Positions 33,012-41,429 of a stretch of DNA of 50,690 nucleotides are shown here, in pieces (positions within the stretch are counted from its first letter, which is position 1; every line of letters begins with the position of its first letter). The position numbers and the translations under genes are program-made. The notes beneath the pieces are model-generated. The model did not search any database and was not told where the DNA came from. It saw only the letters and a list, made by a program, of their open reading frames with translations. Source of the stretch: Alistipes sp. GTDB lineage: Bacteria > Bacillota > Clostridia > Oscillospirales > Ruminococcaceae. Where the stretch lies: positions 184,412 through 235,101 of the forward strand of contig JAMPAJ010000002.1 of NCBI GenBank assembly GCA_023667265.1. The letters run 5' to 3'.

Positions 33012-33097
33012 AAGTTCCTCCGTTTAATACCTTGTGAGCGTAGGTTCTGAAATCGTGACAAATTAAAGCGGCAATAGCTGCCTTCTCTATAACACAT

Positions 33098-33126
33098 ATT
33101 ATACCACCTTTCATTAATAATGTCAA
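33098..33126 (-). promoter_or_regulatory. Promoter of the LbH gene
   Basis: On the minus strand TTGACA (33126-33121), 17 bp, TATAAT (33103-33098). Confidence 0.75.
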
Positions 33127-33192
33127 GTAATGTCAAGCATATTATTCGTCTCAAGAAAAAATTCCGGAGCAGCAACAATTATTCTCATGCCC

Positions 33193-33221
33193 TTGACAAG
33201 TATTCTCAAAAGTGATATAAT
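33193..33221 (+). promoter_or_regulatory. Promoter of the thiamine operon
   Basis: TTGACA (33193-33198), 17 bp, TATAAT (33216-33221), directly upstream of the TPP riboswitch. Confidence 0.85.
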
Positions 33222-33233
33222 GAGAGATGTAAA

Positions 33234-33316
33234 ACAGGGGAGCTTATGAGATCAGCTGAGAGGAAGGTGAAACCTTCGACCCTTTACCTGATGCGGGTAA
33301 TGCCGCCGTAGGAAGT
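33234..33316 (+). ncRNA. TPP riboswitch aptamer (THI element)
   Basis: The conserved elements appear in order: GGGGAGC, GCTGAGAGG (33255-33263), a short variable stem, ACCCTTTACCTGATGCGGGT (33279-33298) and AATGCCGCCGTAGGAAG. These are the thi-box signatures that bind the pyrimidine and pyrophosphate of thiamine pyrophosphate. It precedes thiW and a terminator, so TPP should shut off the thi operon. Confidence 0.95.
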
Positions 33317-33330
33317 CATATGGCTTTTGT

Positions 33331-33362
33331 CGGAGATACTCACATGGATATCTCCGTTTTTT
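33331..33362 (+). terminator. Riboswitch expression-platform terminator
   Basis: CGGAGATA (33331-33338) pairs with TATCTCCG (33349-33356), followed by TTTTTT. It lies between the aptamer and the thiW start, which indicates transcriptional attenuation. Confidence 0.88.
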
Positions 33363-33382
33363 GTGAAGCGAGGATTCGTAAA

Positions 33383-34114
33383 ATGAAACAACGATCTAAT
33401 ATTATAAGGCTTATACTGATGGCGATGATGATCGCTCTCGGCGTAGTTATTTCGCCGATACTTCGTGTTGAGGGAATGTGTCCCATGGCGCATTTTATTA
33501 ATGTGACCTGCGCCGTACTGCTTGGTCCCTGGGAGGCGTTTATATGCGCGGTCATAATCGGCATCCTGCGTATGCTGATCATGGGAATCCCGCCGCTTGC
33601 CCTTACCGGAGCAATTTTCGGGGCATTTTTTTCAGGTCTGCTATATCGCCTTTCAAAGGGAAAACTTCTTGCCGCTGTACTGGGCGAGGTTTTCGGCACG
33701 GGGATCGTAGGTGCAATTATTTCCTACCCGGTGATGACGTTTATCTGGGGTCGGGGCGGTCTGACGTGGTTCTTCTATGTGCCGAGCTTCATTGCCGGAA
33801 CGCTTATAGGCGGAAGCATTGCGTTTGCATTTCTGCGTAAGCTTGCACAAAACGGGCAGTTGGAGCGTTTCCAGAGCCGTCTTGGCTCAAAGGCGTATGC
33901 GAGCCGCTCAACTCTTGTGGGAAACGGGATCGCCATTGCTTCAATAGGAGTTATCGGCTACGTTGTTATAAACATAGTCTGCGGAATGTTCAAGCTTGAA
34001 TCGGCAGCCCTGACCTACATTTCCCGTGGCATCCTCCTGGCGTTTATTCTGATCGCTCTTGTGTATCTGGGAATAAAAAAATTCAGACGTTCAGCTGAAA
34101 ATGCCGATTTATGA
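33383..34114 (+). CDS. thiW: ThiW, thiazole transporter S component (ECF-type)
   Basis: This 243-residue membrane protein begins KQRSNIIRLILMAMMIALGVVISPILRVEGMCPMAHFINV and has about six hydrophobic segments. The GMCPMAHF-NV and IGILRMLIMGIPPLALTGAIFGAFFSGLLYR blocks are typical of ThiW. It is thought to bring the thiazole precursor hydroxyethylthiazole into the cell with an ECF energising module (not in this window). The start at ATG 33383 is preferred over ATG 33320 because the latter lies upstream of the riboswitch terminator. The next gene, thiM, phosphorylates the imported thiazole, and the frames almost abut. Confidence 0.88.
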   Translation: MKQRSNIIRLILMAMMIALGVVISPILRVEGMCPMAHFINVTCAVLLGPWEAFICAVIIGILRMLIMGIPPLALTGAIFGAFFSGLLYRLSKGKLLAAVLGEVFGTGIVGAIISYPVMTFIWGRGGLTWFFYVPSFIAGTLIGGSIAFAFLRKLAQNGQLERFQSRLGSKAYASRSTLVGNGIAIASIGVIGYVVINIVCGMFKLESAALTYISRGILLAFILIALVYLGIKKFRRSAENADL

Positions 34115-34131
34115 TAACTGGAGAGTGGAAA

Positions 34132-34938
34132 ATGTACCGTCAATTGAAAGAAAAAATTTATCTGGAATTTAAACGCGATTCCGGAAACCTGATACATAGC
34201 ATAACAAATCCCATTTCCATCAATCTCTGCGCAAACGGTATACTTGCTCTCGGCTGCCAGCCCATAATGGTCGAGCATCCGGCGGAGACGGAATATATAA
34301 CCGGAATTTCCGCCGCTCTGCTGCTTAATCTTGGAAATATAACTGACGCAAGAGTAGAATCAGTCCAGCTTTCTGCCGAGACTGCAGGAGCTCTGGGAAA
34401 GCCGTTTGTTCTGGACGCAGTCGGAGTCGGCTGTTCTGAGCTTCGCCGCAGTCTGACTATGAAGCTGCTGAACGGCTCTGCGCCCACCGTTCTGAAGGGA
34501 AATTATGCTGAAATATTTTCTCTTTGCAACAATGAATATCATTCAAAGGGCGTAGACGGTGACAGCAAGCTTACCGTTGAAACTATAATTGACTGTGCAA
34601 AGCAGCTTGCCGGTCAATACGGCTGCGTTGTGCTTGCAAGCGGAGAAACCGATATTATCTCAGATATCGGCAAAACAGCTCTTGTCGGAAACGGAACACC
34701 GATGCTGGGAAGGATAACCGGCACGGGATGCCTTTTGGGAGCAATAACAGCTGTTATGCTGTCATACGGAGGCGACGCTTTTGAGGCGGCAGTGCGTGCC
34801 TGCGCAGTTCTCGGCGCTGCGGCTGAGTCCGTTGCTCCCGGTACGCTCTGCGGAACCTTTCAGCTCAGATTGCTGGACGAGCTTTCTGTCATTTCAGCAG
34901 ATAAGATCAAAGAAAAAATGCGATTGGAGGTAATATAA
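34132..34938 (+). CDS. thiM: Hydroxyethylthiazole kinase
   Basis: This 268-residue ATP-dependent kinase phosphorylates 4-methyl-5-(2-hydroxyethyl)thiazole. Family motifs seen: VHSITNPI-type ITNPISINLCANGILALG near the start, MVEHPAE, VLDAVGVG, LKGNYAEI and the GITGTGCLLGA-type loop (RITGTGCLLGAITA) with the catalytic Cys. ATG 34132 lies behind GGAGAG. Its stop overlaps the thiE start by one base. With ThiW this provides thiazole salvage rather than de novo thiazole synthesis; no thiG/thiH/thiS is present in the window. Confidence 0.94.
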   Translation: MYRQLKEKIYLEFKRDSGNLIHSITNPISINLCANGILALGCQPIMVEHPAETEYITGISAALLLNLGNITDARVESVQLSAETAGALGKPFVLDAVGVGCSELRRSLTMKLLNGSAPTVLKGNYAEIFSLCNNEYHSKGVDGDSKLTVETIIDCAKQLAGQYGCVVLASGETDIISDIGKTALVGNGTPMLGRITGTGCLLGAITAVMLSYGGDAFEAAVRACAVLGAAAESVAPGTLCGTFQLRLLDELSVISADKIKEKMRLEVI

Positions 34939-35567
34939 TGCTCAATACTTCTTTATATCTTGTAACTGACAGCACCGGACTTGAAGAGGATATTTTCCTC
35001 GGAAAGGTGGAAGCTGCCCTTAAAAACGGAGTTACTCTTTTGCAGCTTCGTGAAAAGGAAAAAACAACAAGAGAATATATGGCTCTTGCTGAAAAGGTTC
35101 ACGAAATTTCACGTAAATACAGTGTTCCGCTTCTTATCGACGACAGGATCGACGTTGCAATGGCGATCGGGGCAGAGGGAGTACACCTCGGGCAGTCTGA
35201 TATGCCCATAGGCATTGCCCGTAAGATCATGGGCAGCGGCTATATAATAGGTGCAACTGCCAAAACTGTCCCACAGGCGCTGGAGGCGTATAACAGCGGC
35301 GCGGATTATCTCGGCGTTGGCGCGATCTACCCGACAACGACCAAAGTAAAGACCGTGCTCACGTCTGTGGATACCTTGCAGGACATTTGCGATGCTGTGC
35401 CGATCCCGGTAAACGCTATCGGCGGTCTTAACCGGGAAAATATTGATATTCTCCAGGGGAAGACGATAAGCGGCATCTGCGTAGTTTCTGCCATAATGAA
35501 GGCAGAGGACAGCGGACTTGCTGCGAGTGAGCTGAGGCAGGCAATGCAGGAAAAGCTGCATATTTAG
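34938..35567 (+). CDS. thiE: Thiamine phosphate synthase
   Basis: This 209-residue TIM-barrel enzyme couples HMP pyrophosphate and thiazole phosphate to thiamine phosphate. Motifs are LYLVTDS, TLLQLREK, LLIDDRIDVAMAIGAEGVHLGQSDMP, LGVGAIYPTTTK and VNAIGGL. All expected pyrophosphate- and Mg-binding residues (Arg of QLRE, Asp of IDDR, Lys of TTTK) are present. It is translationally coupled to thiM. A small hairpin and about 160 bp separate it from thiD, but the same strand and function support one operon. Confidence 0.95.
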   Translation: MLNTSLYLVTDSTGLEEDIFLGKVEAALKNGVTLLQLREKEKTTREYMALAEKVHEISRKYSVPLLIDDRIDVAMAIGAEGVHLGQSDMPIGIARKIMGSGYIIGATAKTVPQALEAYNSGADYLGVGAIYPTTTKVKTVLTSVDTLQDICDAVPIPVNAIGGLNRENIDILQGKTISGICVVSAIMKAEDSGLAASELRQAMQEKLHI

Positions 35568-35576
35568 TTACAATAT

Positions 35577-35607
35577 TTAAGGCGGCGCAATATGCGATGC
35601 GCCTTAA
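35577..35607 (+). promoter_or_regulatory. Intercistronic hairpin between thiE and thiD
   Basis: TTAAGGCG (35577-35584) pairs with CGCCTTAA (35600-35607). There is no T run on the plus strand, so it is likely a partial terminator or mRNA-processing hairpin. It resembles the AAGGC palindromes at 17040 and 28156. Confidence 0.5.
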
Positions 35608-35727
35608 AAAAGCGATATATCGGGGACACCACCTTATACCGCTTGATAAAACTTTGCTGTAGGCAATACCGGACAAGGTCGTCAGACGTGCTTTGCGCGG
35701 TGTTGACTGTAGAACAGGAGGAATCTG

Positions 35728-36531
35728 ATGAAGCTAAAAACAGCAATGACCGTTGCAGGAAGCGATTGCAGCGGAGGTGCCGGAATCCAGGCAGATCTCA
35801 AGACAATGACAATGAACGGCGTATATGCCATGAGCGCAATAACAGCACTGACTGCGCAGAATACCATGGGTGTGCGGAGCATATCCGAAGTTACGCCGGA
35901 ATTTTTGTCAGACCAGCTTGAGATGATATTTGAGGACATTTTTCCGGATGCAGTGAAAATCGGAATGGTATTGTCCGCTCCGCTGATCGAGGTCATAGCG
36001 GAAAAGCTCAGGATGTACGGCGCAAAAAACATAGTTGCCGACCCGGTAATGGTATCCACAAGCGGCTCGGCGCTGATAAAAAACGAAGCAGTCCGGACGC
36101 TCGGGGAAAAGCTGCTTCCAATTTGTACCCTTACCACGCCGAATATCCCCGAGGCGGAAATATTGTCAGGTACGACAATAAAAAATGAGGAAGATATGGA
36201 GTCCGCAGCACGGATAATACATGAGAAATTCGGCTGCGCAGTTCTTATCAAGGGCGGACATTCTGTCTGCGATGCCGACGATCTGCTTTATGAAAGCGAC
36301 GGTTTTACGTGGTTCAGGAGAAAACGCATTGACAACCCGAATACCCACGGAACAGGCTGTACGCTTTCAAGCGCTATTGCCGCTGACCTTGCAAAAGGCT
36401 GGACACTAAAGGAATCTGTACGGCTCGCAAAGGAGTATATCTCCCAGTGCCTCTCTGCTCAGCTTGACCTGGGCAGCGGCTCTGGACCTATGGATCACGC
36501 ATGGAAAATAAATGGAGGAAAAATGTCATGA
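35728..36531 (+). CDS. thiD: HMP / HMP-phosphate kinase
   Basis: This 267-residue ribokinase-like enzyme phosphorylates hydroxymethylpyrimidine twice to give HMP-PP. Motifs seen: [20 protein letters not shown] at the N-terminus, [22 protein letters not shown], and [15 protein letters not shown] with the catalytic Asp/Cys-region anion hole. The Cys is present in the GTGCTLS motif. ATG 35728 follows AGGAGG. Its stop codon overlaps the thiC start (ATGA), so the two are tightly coupled. Confidence 0.95.
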   Translation: MKLKTAMTVAGSDCSGGAGIQADLKTMTMNGVYAMSAITALTAQNTMGVRSISEVTPEFLSDQLEMIFEDIFPDAVKIGMVLSAPLIEVIAEKLRMYGAKNIVADPVMVSTSGSALIKNEAVRTLGEKLLPICTLTTPNIPEAEILSGTTIKNEEDMESAARIIHEKFGCAVLIKGGHSVCDADDLLYESDGFTWFRRKRIDNPNTHGTGCTLSSAIAADLAKGWTLKESVRLAKEYISQCLSAQLDLGSGSGPMDHAWKINGGKMS

Positions 36532-37835
36532 ATTACACAACACAAATGGATGCCGCAAGAAAGGGCATCGTAACACCTGAGATAAAAACGGTTGCCGAAA
36601 AGGAGCATATGCCGGTTGAGAAGCTCATGCAGCTTGTAGCGGAGGGAAAGGTCGCCATATGCGCGAACAAGCATCATAAGTCCCTTGATCCGGAAGGCGT
36701 GGGAAGTATGCTCAGAACAAAAATCAACGTAAATTTAGGCGTTTCACGCGACTGCAAGGACTACAATATCGAAATGCAGAAGGTGATGAAGGCAGTTGAG
36801 CTTGGCGCGGAAGCTATCATGGATCTTTCAAGCCACGGCGACACTCAGCCCTTCCGCCGCAAGCTGACATCTGAATGTCCTGCAATGATAGGCACAGTTC
36901 CGGTATACGACAGCGTAATTCACTATCAGCGCGATCTTGCAACTCTGACTGCCCAGGATTTCATTGACGTTGTAAGAATGCACGCTGAAGACGGCGTGGA
37001 TTTCGTTACGCTTCACTGCGGCATCACCAGAAAAACGATCGAGCAGATCCGCAGGCATAAGCGTAAGATGAATATTGTAAGCCGCGGCGGAAGTCTTGTT
37101 TTTGCCTGGATGAGCATGACCGGAAATGAGAATCCGTTCTATGAGCACTACGATGAGATTCTTGATATATGCGAGGAGCACGACGTAACGATTTCACTTG
37201 GAGACGCCTGCCGTCCGGGTTGTCTTGCTGATGCTACAGACGTTTGCCAGATCGAAGAGCTTGTCCGTCTGGGCGAGCTGACAAAGAGAGCCTGGGCGCA
37301 TAATGTTCAGGTCATGGTTGAAGGACCCGGACACGTTCCGCTGGATCAGGTTGCTGCAAATATGAAGGTTCAGCAGACTATCTGCATGGGCGCACCTTTC
37401 TACGTTCTCGGACCTCTTGTAACAGATATTGCGCCGGGCTACGACCATATCACTTCTGCTATCGGCGGCGCTGTTGCCGCTATGAACGGAGCAGCGTTCC
37501 TATGCTATGTTACGCCGGCTGAGCATCTTGCTCTTCCGAATGTTGACGATGTTAAGCAGGGAATCATAGCGTCTAAAATTGCGGCTCACGCTGCCGACAT
37601 TGCTAAAGGTATTCCGAATGCCCGTGATATAGATGACAGAATGGCTGATGCGCGCCGGGAGCTTGACTGGGATAAGCAGTTTGAATGTGCTCTTGACCCT
37701 GAGACAGCCAAAGCGATACGCGACAGCCGCAAGCCGGAGGACGATCACAGCGACACTTGCAGTATGTGCGGAAAATTCTGCGCTGTAAGAAGCATGAATA
37801 AAGCGCTGGCAGGGGAGTATATCGACATTTTATAA
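36528..37835 (+). CDS. thiC: Phosphomethylpyrimidine synthase
   Basis: This 435-residue radical-SAM-like enzyme rearranges aminoimidazole ribotide to HMP phosphate, the first committed step of pyrimidine-moiety synthesis. Seen are [49 protein letters not shown] and the C-terminal iron-sulphur motif CSMCGKFC (C-x2-C-x3-C as read). The N-terminal extension of plant and proteobacterial ThiC is missing, as in other anaerobes. It is the last gene of the operon, followed by a strong terminator. With no thiG-type genes beside it, the cell combines de novo HMP with salvaged thiazole. Confidence 0.95.
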   Translation: MNYTTQMDAARKGIVTPEIKTVAEKEHMPVEKLMQLVAEGKVAICANKHHKSLDPEGVGSMLRTKINVNLGVSRDCKDYNIEMQKVMKAVELGAEAIMDLSSHGDTQPFRRKLTSECPAMIGTVPVYDSVIHYQRDLATLTAQDFIDVVRMHAEDGVDFVTLHCGITRKTIEQIRRHKRKMNIVSRGGSLVFAWMSMTGNENPFYEHYDEILDICEEHDVTISLGDACRPGCLADATDVCQIEELVRLGELTKRAWAHNVQVMVEGPGHVPLDQVAANMKVQQTICMGAPFYVLGPLVTDIAPGYDHITSAIGGAVAAMNGAAFLCYVTPAEHLALPNVDDVKQGIIASKIAAHAADIAKGIPNARDIDDRMADARRELDWDKQFECALDPETAKAIRDSRKPEDDHSDTCSMCGKFCAVRSMNKALAGEYIDIL

Positions 37836-37841
37836 AAAGAC

Positions 37842-37873
37842 ATCAGGAGCTGTTTGATCAGCTCCTGATTTTT
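37842..37873 (+). terminator. Terminator of the thi operon
   Basis: ATCAGGAGCTG (37842-37852) pairs with CAGCTCCTGAT (37859-37869), then TTTTT. Confidence 0.92.
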
Positions 37874-37879
37874 CACAAA

Positions 37880-37910
37880 TTAAAACGGTGCAGGAACTTA
37901 TCCTGCACCG
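37880..37910 (-). terminator. pnp terminator (minus strand)
   Basis: CGGTGCAGGA (37886-37895) pairs with TCCTGCACCG (37901-37910). On the minus strand it is followed by TTTTAATTT. Confidence 0.88.
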
Positions 37911-37921
37911 AAATTTTTATA

Positions 37922-40036
37922 TCAGCCTTTTCTCTTAGCTTCGATCTCGGCAAGAGCGTCCTTTCTTGAAAGGTTGATCCTACCCTGTCTGTCGATCTCG
38001 TTTACCTTAACAACGATCTCGTCGCCGATGGAAACAACATCTTCAACTTTCTCAACTCTCGACTTATCGAGCTTTGATATGTGAACCAGACCGTCCATAC
38101 CGGGAACGATCTCAACGAAAGCGCCGAATTCCATGATACGTACAACCTTACCGCGATAAATTGCGCCAACCTCCGGACCGTTTGCGATAGTGTCAACGAT
38201 CTGGAGCGCTTTCTTGGCGTCAGCAGCATCAACGCCGCTGATGAAAACATTTCCCTCGTCGTTGATGTCGATTTTTACGTTGCAGTCGGCAGATATCTTC
38301 TGGATAACCTTTCCGCCTGAACCGATGACCTCGCGAATCTTCTCAACAGGAACCTTTGTCTGGAGCATCTTGGGAGCGTACTCGCCGACGGTATCTCTGG
38401 GAGCTGGGATAGCCTTGAGCATGATCTCGTCAAGAATGTAGATACGAGCCTTGCGTGTTTTCTCAAATGCTTCCTTGATGATCGCGGGAGTAAGACCATC
38501 GACCTTGATGTCGACCTGAATAGCCGTGATACCCTTGTGAGTACCGCCAACCTTGAAATCCATATCGCCGAAGAAATCCTCGAGACCCTGTATGTCGACC
38601 ATTGTCATGAAGTCGTCGCTGTCAGGAAGCGTAATAAGTCCGCATGAAATACCTGCAACAGGCGCCTTGATCGGAACGCCGGCATCCATGAGGGCAAGCG
38701 TAGAGCCGCAAATAGAGCCCTGGGATGTTGAGCCGTTGGAGGAAAGAACCTCAGAAACAAGTCTCAGTGCATAGGGGAATTCCTCAACAGGCGGAATTAC
38801 AGGAGCAAGAGCTCTCTCAGCCAGTGCGCCGTGACCGATCTCACGTCTTCCGGGACCTCTGCTGGGCTTTGTCTCGCCAACGGAGTAGCTGGGGAAGTTG
38901 TACTGGTGCATATATCTCTTGGTGTCCTCCTCATCAAGACCGTCGATACGCTGAGCATCGCTTACAGGGCCGAGAGTTGCTATAGTGAGTACCTGAGTCT
39001 GACCTCTTGTGAAGAGACCCGAACCGTGTACACGGGGAAGAACGCCTGCCTCTGCGGCAAGAGGACGGATCTCGTCGATACCGCGTCCGTCAACGCGCTT
39101 GCCCTCGTAGAGCCATGTACGAACTATTTTCTTCTGGAGCTTGTAGATGCACTCGTCGATCATCGCGATCTGCTCGGGATAAACCTCGTCAAATTTAGCG
39201 TGAATATCGTCAACGATAGGAGCAAGTCTTGCATCGCGGACAGTCTTGTCGTTTGTATCGAGAGCGACCTTTACGCGGTCGGCAGCAAAAGCTTCGATAG
39301 CATCGAACATATCGTGGTCAACTTCCATGGACTCGAACTTGAACTTGGGCTTTCCGATCTCCTTGCGGATACCGTCAATGAAAGCTACCATTTTCTTGAT
39401 CTCTTCGTGACCGGCAAGAATACATTCAAGCATTTTATCCTCAGGAACTTCATTTGCGCCAGCCTCGATCATGACGATCTTCTCAGCTGAACCTGCAACT
39501 GTAAGGTTAAGGTCGGTCTTAGCTCTCTGCTCCAGTGTAGGATTAAGAACGATCTCTCCGTCAACAAGACCTACATTGATGCTTGCGACCGGGCCATTCC
39601 AGGGGATATCAGAAATAGAAATTGCGATAGAAGCCGCGATCATACCTGTGATCTCAGGCGAATTATCAGGCTCAACAGCGAGAACAGTCATAACAACTGA
39701 AACGTCGTTGCGCATATCCTTTGGAAAAAGGGGACGGATAGGTCTGTCGACGCAGCGCGACGTAAGAATAGCCTTTTCGCTGGGCTTGCCCTCTCTCTTT
39801 GTGAATGAGCCGGGGATCTTTCCTACGGAATAAAGACGCTCCTCGAAATCGACGGAAAGCGGAAAGAAATCAACGCCCTCTCTGGGTTTTGCGGAAGCTG
39901 TAACGTTAGCCATTACAACTGTTTCGCCGTACCTTACCCAGCATGAGCCGTTGGAAAGACCGCAGGTCTTGCCTGTTTCAACAACAACAGGTCTGCCGGC
40001 ATATGTGGTTTCAAATTTTCTGTAATTTTCAAACAT
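37922..40036 (-). CDS. pnp: Polyribonucleotide nucleotidyltransferase (PNPase)
   Basis: This 704-residue enzyme degrades RNA by phosphorolysis from the 3' end. It has two RNase PH domains (first about 1-220; second about 310-540 with FTRGQTQVL, GSTSQGSICGSTLALMDAGVPI), a KH domain (GSGGKVIQKISADCNVKIDI, near 565) and an S1 domain (GAIYRGKVVRIMEFGAFVEIVPGMDGLVHISKL, near 630). Length is normal. It is downstream of rpsO on the same strand, the classical rpsO-pnp order. A large hairpin in its leader (40066-40123) sits next to the ribosome site and may mediate self-regulation. Confidence 0.97.
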   Translation of the reverse strand: MFENYRKFETTYAGRPVVVETGKTCGLSNGSCWVRYGETVVMANVTASAKPREGVDFFPLSVDFEERLYSVGKIPGSFTKREGKPSEKAILTSRCVDRPIRPLFPKDMRNDVSVVMTVLAVEPDNSPEITGMIAASIAISISDIPWNGPVASINVGLVDGEIVLNPTLEQRAKTDLNLTVAGSAEKIVMIEAGANEVPEDKMLECILAGHEEIKKMVAFIDGIRKEIGKPKFKFESMEVDHDMFDAIEAFAADRVKVALDTNDKTVRDARLAPIVDDIHAKFDEVYPEQIAMIDECIYKLQKKIVRTWLYEGKRVDGRGIDEIRPLAAEAGVLPRVHGSGLFTRGQTQVLTIATLGPVSDAQRIDGLDEEDTKRYMHQYNFPSYSVGETKPSRGPGRREIGHGALAERALAPVIPPVEEFPYALRLVSEVLSSNGSTSQGSICGSTLALMDAGVPIKAPVAGISCGLITLPDSDDFMTMVDIQGLEDFFGDMDFKVGGTHKGITAIQVDIKVDGLTPAIIKEAFEKTRKARIYILDEIMLKAIPAPRDTVGEYAPKMLQTKVPVEKIREVIGSGGKVIQKISADCNVKIDINDEGNVFISGVDAADAKKALQIVDTIANGPEVGAIYRGKVVRIMEFGAFVEIVPGMDGLVHISKLDKSRVEKVEDVVSIGDEIVVKVNEIDRQGRINLSRKDALAEIEAKRKG

Positions 40037-40065
40037 GATTTCTGCCTCCTGACAAATTTTGCAGC

Positions 40066-40123
40066 GGCTTTAGCAATAAACTCAGCGTACACGAAGCATA
40101 CGTTCAGTTTAATGCTAAAAGCC
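40066..40123 (-). promoter_or_regulatory. Leader hairpin upstream of pnp
   Basis: Forward-strand arms GGCTTTAGCAATAAACT (40066-40082) and AGTTTAATGCTAAAAGCC (40106-40123) form a long imperfect stem about 30 bp from the pnp start codon. In E. coli a hairpin at this place is cut by RNase III and controls pnp expression. An equivalent role is inferred only from position and length. Confidence 0.5.
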
Positions 40124-40181
40124 TTGACTGCCATACTGATGATTAATTTAATTCCGCCTGATGCGGTGTCGCCAATGCTTT

Positions 40182-40211
40182 AAAGGCAGAAGGGCACACC
40201 CCTCTGCCTTT
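40182..40211 (-). terminator. rpsO terminator (minus strand)
   Basis: AAAGGCAGA (40182-40190) pairs with TCTGCCTTT (40203-40211), with an extra GGG/CCC inside. It lies just after the rpsO stop and should limit but need not fully block readthrough to pnp. Confidence 0.7.
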
Positions 40212-40219
40212 GCAAACGA

Positions 40220-40486
40220 TTACTTACGGAGACCGAGCTTCTCTACGATAGCGCGGTATCTCTCGATGTTCTTCTTCTTGAGATAGCCGAGAAGGTTACG
40301 TCTGTGACCAACCATCTTGAGAAGACCTCTTCTGGAGTGATGGTCATTCTTGTGGATCTTCAGGTGAGCGTTCAGGTCGTTGATTCTTCTTGTAAGAATA
40401 GCGATCTGAACCTCAGGAGAGCCTGTGTCGTTTGCGCTTGTTCTGTTAGCCTCGATAACGGCTGTTTTTTCTTCTTTCAGTAACAT
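40220..40486 (-). CDS. rpsO: 30S ribosomal protein S15
   Basis: This 88-residue S15 shows the invariant [15 protein letters not shown] and [22 protein letters not shown] motifs that contact 16S rRNA at the three-way junction. The start is ATG 40486 behind GAGGTG. A longer frame from a GTG would add three residues but lacks support. The gene has a promoter at 40598-40626 and a leader of about 105 nt, which could host S15 autoregulation as known in other bacteria. Confidence 0.97.
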   Translation of the reverse strand: MLLKEEKTAVIEANRTSANDTGSPEVQIAILTRRINDLNAHLKIHKNDHHSRRGLLKMVGHRRNLLGYLKKKNIERYRAIVEKLGLRK

Positions 40487-40597
40487 TGAAAGCACCTCAT
40501 ATAAATATATTCCGCTGACTTAGAAAGGGGTGCAGAAGCGTCATAATGAACATTTCTGTTATGAGGTCAAGCCCGATTCCAAGTACACGGTGATACT

Positions 40598-40626
40598 ATT
40601 ATACCACATTATTTTCCACTTGTAAA
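40598..40626 (-). promoter_or_regulatory. rpsO promoter
   Basis: On the minus strand TTTACA (40626-40621), 17 bp, TATAAT (40603-40598). Confidence 0.75.
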
Positions 40627-40718
40627 GTCTTTTCGCAAATTTTTTTCAAGATCCAGGAGAAAATTTTATTTATGTATTTTATATTAAAAAGATAATATAA
40701 AAAATCAATTAAAGTATA

Positions 40719-40747
40719 TTGACGTTGGGAAAGAAATATTATATAAT
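40719..40747 (+). promoter_or_regulatory. rpe promoter
   Basis: TTGACG (40719-40724), 17 bp, TATAAT (40742-40747), 33 bp before the rpe start. Probably drives rpe and the Rnf-like genes. Confidence 0.72.
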
Positions 40748-40780
40748 AGTATTGTATGAAATATAGGAAGTGATATAAAT

Positions 40781-41428
40781 ATGAAAAATTATGTATCGGC
40801 ATCAATTCTCAGCGCGGATATGCTTAATCTCGAAAGAGAAATAAGAAGGCTCGAGGAATCAGGAGTGGATATGCTCCACTTCGACGTTATGGACGGAGTA
40901 TTTGTTAATAATATTACCTACGGACTCCCTGTGCTCCAGCAGGTACGCAAGGCGACCGGCATGACCCTTGACGTGCATCTTATGATAACAGATCCGCTGA
41001 AATACGTAAAGAATTTTGCTGATTTCGGCGCTGACATCATTACTTTTCACACTGAGAGCGAAAGCGACCCGATGGAAACTGTAAAGGCTGTCAAAGCATG
41101 CGGAGTAAAGGCTGCCGCCGCTGTAAAGCCTGGCACGCCCGCCGAGGCAGTCTATGATCTGCTTCCGGAGCTCGATATGGTTCTCGTCATGACGGTAGAA
41201 CCGGGATTTGGCGGACAGAGCTTCATCGAAAGCACGGTGGAAAAGATATCTGCTGTCCGCAGCCGTATCGACAGCCTCGGACTTGGCTGCGACATCCAGG
41301 TGGACGGAGGTATCAACTACGAGACCGCTCCTGTTGTACGCAACGCCGGGGCAAATGTTCTCGTATCGGGAAGCTGTCTGTTCAGGGCGGACGATCTCGC
41401 GGCGGCTGTAAGGAGAATAAAGGGATAA
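40781..41428 (+). CDS. rpe: Ribulose-phosphate 3-epimerase
   Basis: This 215-residue TIM-barrel enzyme interconverts ribulose 5-phosphate and xylulose 5-phosphate. Signatures: SASILSADMLNLE, HFDVMDGVFVNNITYG, LDVHLMI, MTVEPGFGGQSFI and IQVDGGIN with the catalytic Asp pair and metal His residues. The ribosome site AGGAAGTGA precedes ATG 40781. The Rnf-like gene starts 1 bp after its stop, so rpe appears to head the same transcript. Confidence 0.95.
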   Translation: MKNYVSASILSADMLNLEREIRRLEESGVDMLHFDVMDGVFVNNITYGLPVLQQVRKATGMTLDVHLMITDPLKYVKNFADFGADIITFHTESESDPMETVKAVKACGVKAAAAVKPGTPAEAVYDLLPELDMVLVMTVEPGFGGQSFIESTVEKISAVRSRIDSLGLGCDIQVDGGINYETAPVVRNAGANVLVSGSCLFRADDLAAAVRRIKG

Positions 41429-41429
41429 G

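Noticed and set aside
33320-33382. ATG 33320 as thiW start
   Set aside because: It lies in the riboswitch expression platform, before the terminator; ThiW relatives begin near the residue encoded at 33383.
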